A stretch of DNA of 64,000 nt from Campylobacter concisus (GTDB lineage Bacteria; Campylobacterota; Campylobacteria; Campylobacterales; Campylobacteraceae), in the NCBI RefSeq assembly GCF_001891085.1, contig NZ_JXUP01000010.1, positions 1 to 64,000 on the forward strand. The letters run 5' to 3'. The notes below the pieces were generated by a model. The model had not been told where the DNA came from and made no database searches. It saw only the letters and a list, made by a program, of their open reading frames with translations. Shown here in pieces: positions 62,646 to 64,000 of the stretch. Both the position numbers and the translations under genes were made by a program. Within the stretch, counting starts at the first letter, position 1. Every line of letters starts with the position of its first letter.

Positions 62646-64000
62646 CTATAAATTTTTATTCAAAATTCTTTGAGCTTCTTTTATATACTCTTTTGATGCA
62701 TCGAGTTTTTGTTTAGTAAATTTAAATCCGTGCATACCCCACGAACCATCTTTTTCAACCATATCGATGATCTCTTGAGCATTTTGGATAAGCTCATAAA
62801 CTCTTACTTTATCACTTGCATCAAGTTTTTTAGTCTCAAGTAGTGAGTAAAGTCCTTCAATACCAATCTTAACTTCAGAGAATTCATTCTTAACTGGAGT
62901 TTGCCATCCCATAACTTCATCATAAACTTGTTTTTGGTTTTTGAAGTGAAGTGTTGGTTTTAGCTCAGATAGTACTGGGCTGTGGCAGCCTTTGGTATCT
63001 TTCATATCTTTATCAGCCCAAGATGTTCTAGCGCACGCCCACATCAAGTCAACGTAGTTATGGCCATTTTTATCTCTCTCAAAGTGCCAATCTTTAGCAT
63101 CTCTTGGACCTTTAGCAGCATCGCCTGGTACTAGAGATTTCTCTTTTGGATCAACCATGATCTTCCAGATGTGAGATCTTCTTTGAGTATCAAAGCCAGC
63201 GTTGTCTTGGAACTGAACAGCATAGAAATTCTCACAACTCATCATAAATGGCATGTGGCAAGATGCACAAGTGTTATCTTTGTGAGTATCTGCTTTAGAT
63301 GCGATATATGCTTGAGTTTCGTGGCAATCTTTACACTCTTTTCTAATCTTTGGTTTAGTATAGAATGAGCTTAGATAGCCTTGTTCTGAATTATAGTTCA
63401 TACCTGTTACACTCTTATCACCTACAACTGGACCTGTGTTATCGTGTGGATCGTGGCAAGTAACACATCTCATACCTTTGTCGTAGTGAGCTGTAAAGTA
63501 TGATTGTGAACCTTCAGAACCACATCCTGGTCCCATTGATTTAAATTTAGAGCTAAGTGATAGATCAAGCTTACCGTTATTAAGCGGATTAGCACGAGCT
63601 AGATCTGGGCTAAAGTTAAACCTTTGGTGGCAGCGTTCGCAGTTTGATGTTCTAAAATTTGTAGCCCCATCAAGGTGACCGCCAGCTCCGTGGCACTCCT
63701 CACAGCTTACACCTTTTGAGATAGTGTGTTTTTGAAGCTCTTTGGCATTACCAAGTGCTGCGTAAAATTCTGCTTTTGATTTGAAATCAAATTTAACTGG
63801 GTGACAAACTTCACAATATGATGAGTTTGCTTGGAAAAACATTGATTTTTTATGTTTTGCGGCGTATGAAGCTAGACCTCTGACATATCCGCCATTGTCG
63901 CCATACTCTTCAAGAGTGCCAGGAAATTCTGGAACAAGCTCTTTTATCTTTTTAACAGTTGCGTCGTCTAAATTTAACGCCCATGTTCTTTGCCATTGGT
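62646..64000 (-). CDS. mccA: Octahaem cytochrome c sulfite reductase (5' end outside window)
   Basis: MccA reduces sulfite to sulfide in the periplasm with haem c and a copper ion. The open frame runs off the window edge, so the internal ATG at 63842 is not the true start. Six CXXCH sites are visible (CEVCH, CEECH, CERCH, CVTCH, CKDCH, CASCH) plus the special site Cys-X15-CysHis, running from 'MWACARTSWADK' to 'GCHSP'. That leaves one of the eight haems upstream. Two non-haem cysteines, in 'GPGCGSEG' and 'MSCENFY', are 96 residues apart and are candidates for the copper ligands. The genes following it match the known mcc order. Confidence 0.93.
   Translation of the reverse strand, partial: QWQRTWALNLDDATVKKIKELVPEFPGTLEEYGDNGGYVRGLASYAAKHKKSMFFQANSSYCEVCHPVKFDFKSKAEFYAALGNAKELQKHTISKGVSCEECHGAGGHLDGATNFRTSNCERCHQRFNFSPDLARANPLNNGKLDLSLSSKFKSMGPGCGSEGSQSYFTAHYDKGMRCVTCHDPHDNTGPVVGDKSVTGMNYNSEQGYLSSFYTKPKIRKECKDCHETQAYIASKADTHKDNTCASCHMPFMMSCENFYAVQFQDNAGFDTQRRSHIWKIMVDPKEKSLVPGDAAKGPRDAKDWHFERDKNGHNYVDLMWACARTSWADKDMKDTKGCHSPVLSELKPTLHFKNQKQVYDEVMGWQTPVKNEFSEVKIGIEGLYSLLETKKLDASDKVRVYELIQNAQEIIDMVEKDGSWGMHGFKFTKQKLDASKEYIKEAQRILNKNL

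Noticed and set aside
62646..63842. ATG at 63842 as the true mccA start
   Set aside because: The frame stays open to the window edge with coding-like sequence and one of the eight haem sites is still missing, so this Met is internal.

Overview
This window looks like the chromosome of a Campylobacter close to C. concisus (Campylobacterota). The DNA is AT-rich and genes are packed, with frequent 1-17 nt overlaps and many TTG starts (pcm, ilvD, nrdA, nrdG, rluA-type, hisF, the helicase). The gene set also fits: desulforubrerythrin, RNase J with an N-terminal extension, DUF4492 next to cytochrome bd oxidase, an arylsulfate sulfotransferase, and an Mcc-type sulfite reductase. The species is an inference; no rRNA, tRNA or CRISPR array was seen.

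Region 1 (1-2.8 kb) is accessory DNA. A small HTH repressor-like gene faces a three-gene operon of unknown coiled-coil and small proteins. A dense GTAAC/GTTAC box array and an 11-bp inverted repeat sit on either side of the repressor. A broken gene, short repeats and a RelE/ParE-type toxin-antitoxin pair follow. This resembles the early region of a prophage or integrative element.

Region 2 (3.3-14.8 kb) holds a PepSY membrane protein, an operon of nrdB, lipoprotein and nitrilase genes followed by pcm, an outer-membrane barrel, a frameshifted copper-type TonB receptor, recJ, a flavodoxin-fold oxidoreductase and pyrG. The receptor and the oxidoreductase are clearly richer in G+C than their neighbours and look imported.

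Region 3 (14.9-25.1 kb) holds the cytochrome bd oxidase operon (DUF4492, cydA, cydB and an unlisted 33-residue CydX-like peptide), the arylsulfate sulfotransferase, ilvD, rmuC and a desulforubrerythrin.

Region 4 (25.2-31.1 kb) is an eight-gene minus-strand run: alcohol dehydrogenase, two NAD(P)-binding oxidoreductases, periplasmic tannase-like esterase, tandem ABM-domain protein, a frameshifted small exported protein, NAD(P)H:quinone reductase and DUF2798 protein. It looks like one catabolic or redox-detoxification operon.

Region 5 (31.2-39.5 kb) is nucleotide metabolism: class III anaerobic ribonucleotide reductase (nrdD, nrdG), class Ia nrdA and purB. The glycyl-radical segment of NrdD is encoded by a separate 56-residue ORF that follows the 700-residue NrdD in the same frame, after a stop codon and its own Shine-Dalgarno site.

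Region 6 (39.7-51.6 kb) holds RNA-modification and processing genes (RluA type, rlmN, rsmA, RNase J, RsuA/RluB type), hisF, a nucleoside phosphorylase-like gene, a large UPF1/DNA2-like helicase and kdsD. A decayed Sel1-repeat gene follows.

Region 7 (52.1-64.0 kb, minus strand) is the most striking block: a respiratory sulfite reduction operon, mccA (5' end outside the window)-mccB-mccC-mccD-ccsA1. It is followed without a break by a Sel1 protein, a protein with two NosL domains, a small membrane protein, a MacB/LolD-type ABC transporter, a cysteine-containing polytopic membrane protein and a second NosL-like protein. MccA is a haem c-copper enzyme with an unusual CX15CH haem site. The likely division of labour is that the first five genes make and connect the enzyme while the last six deliver its copper.
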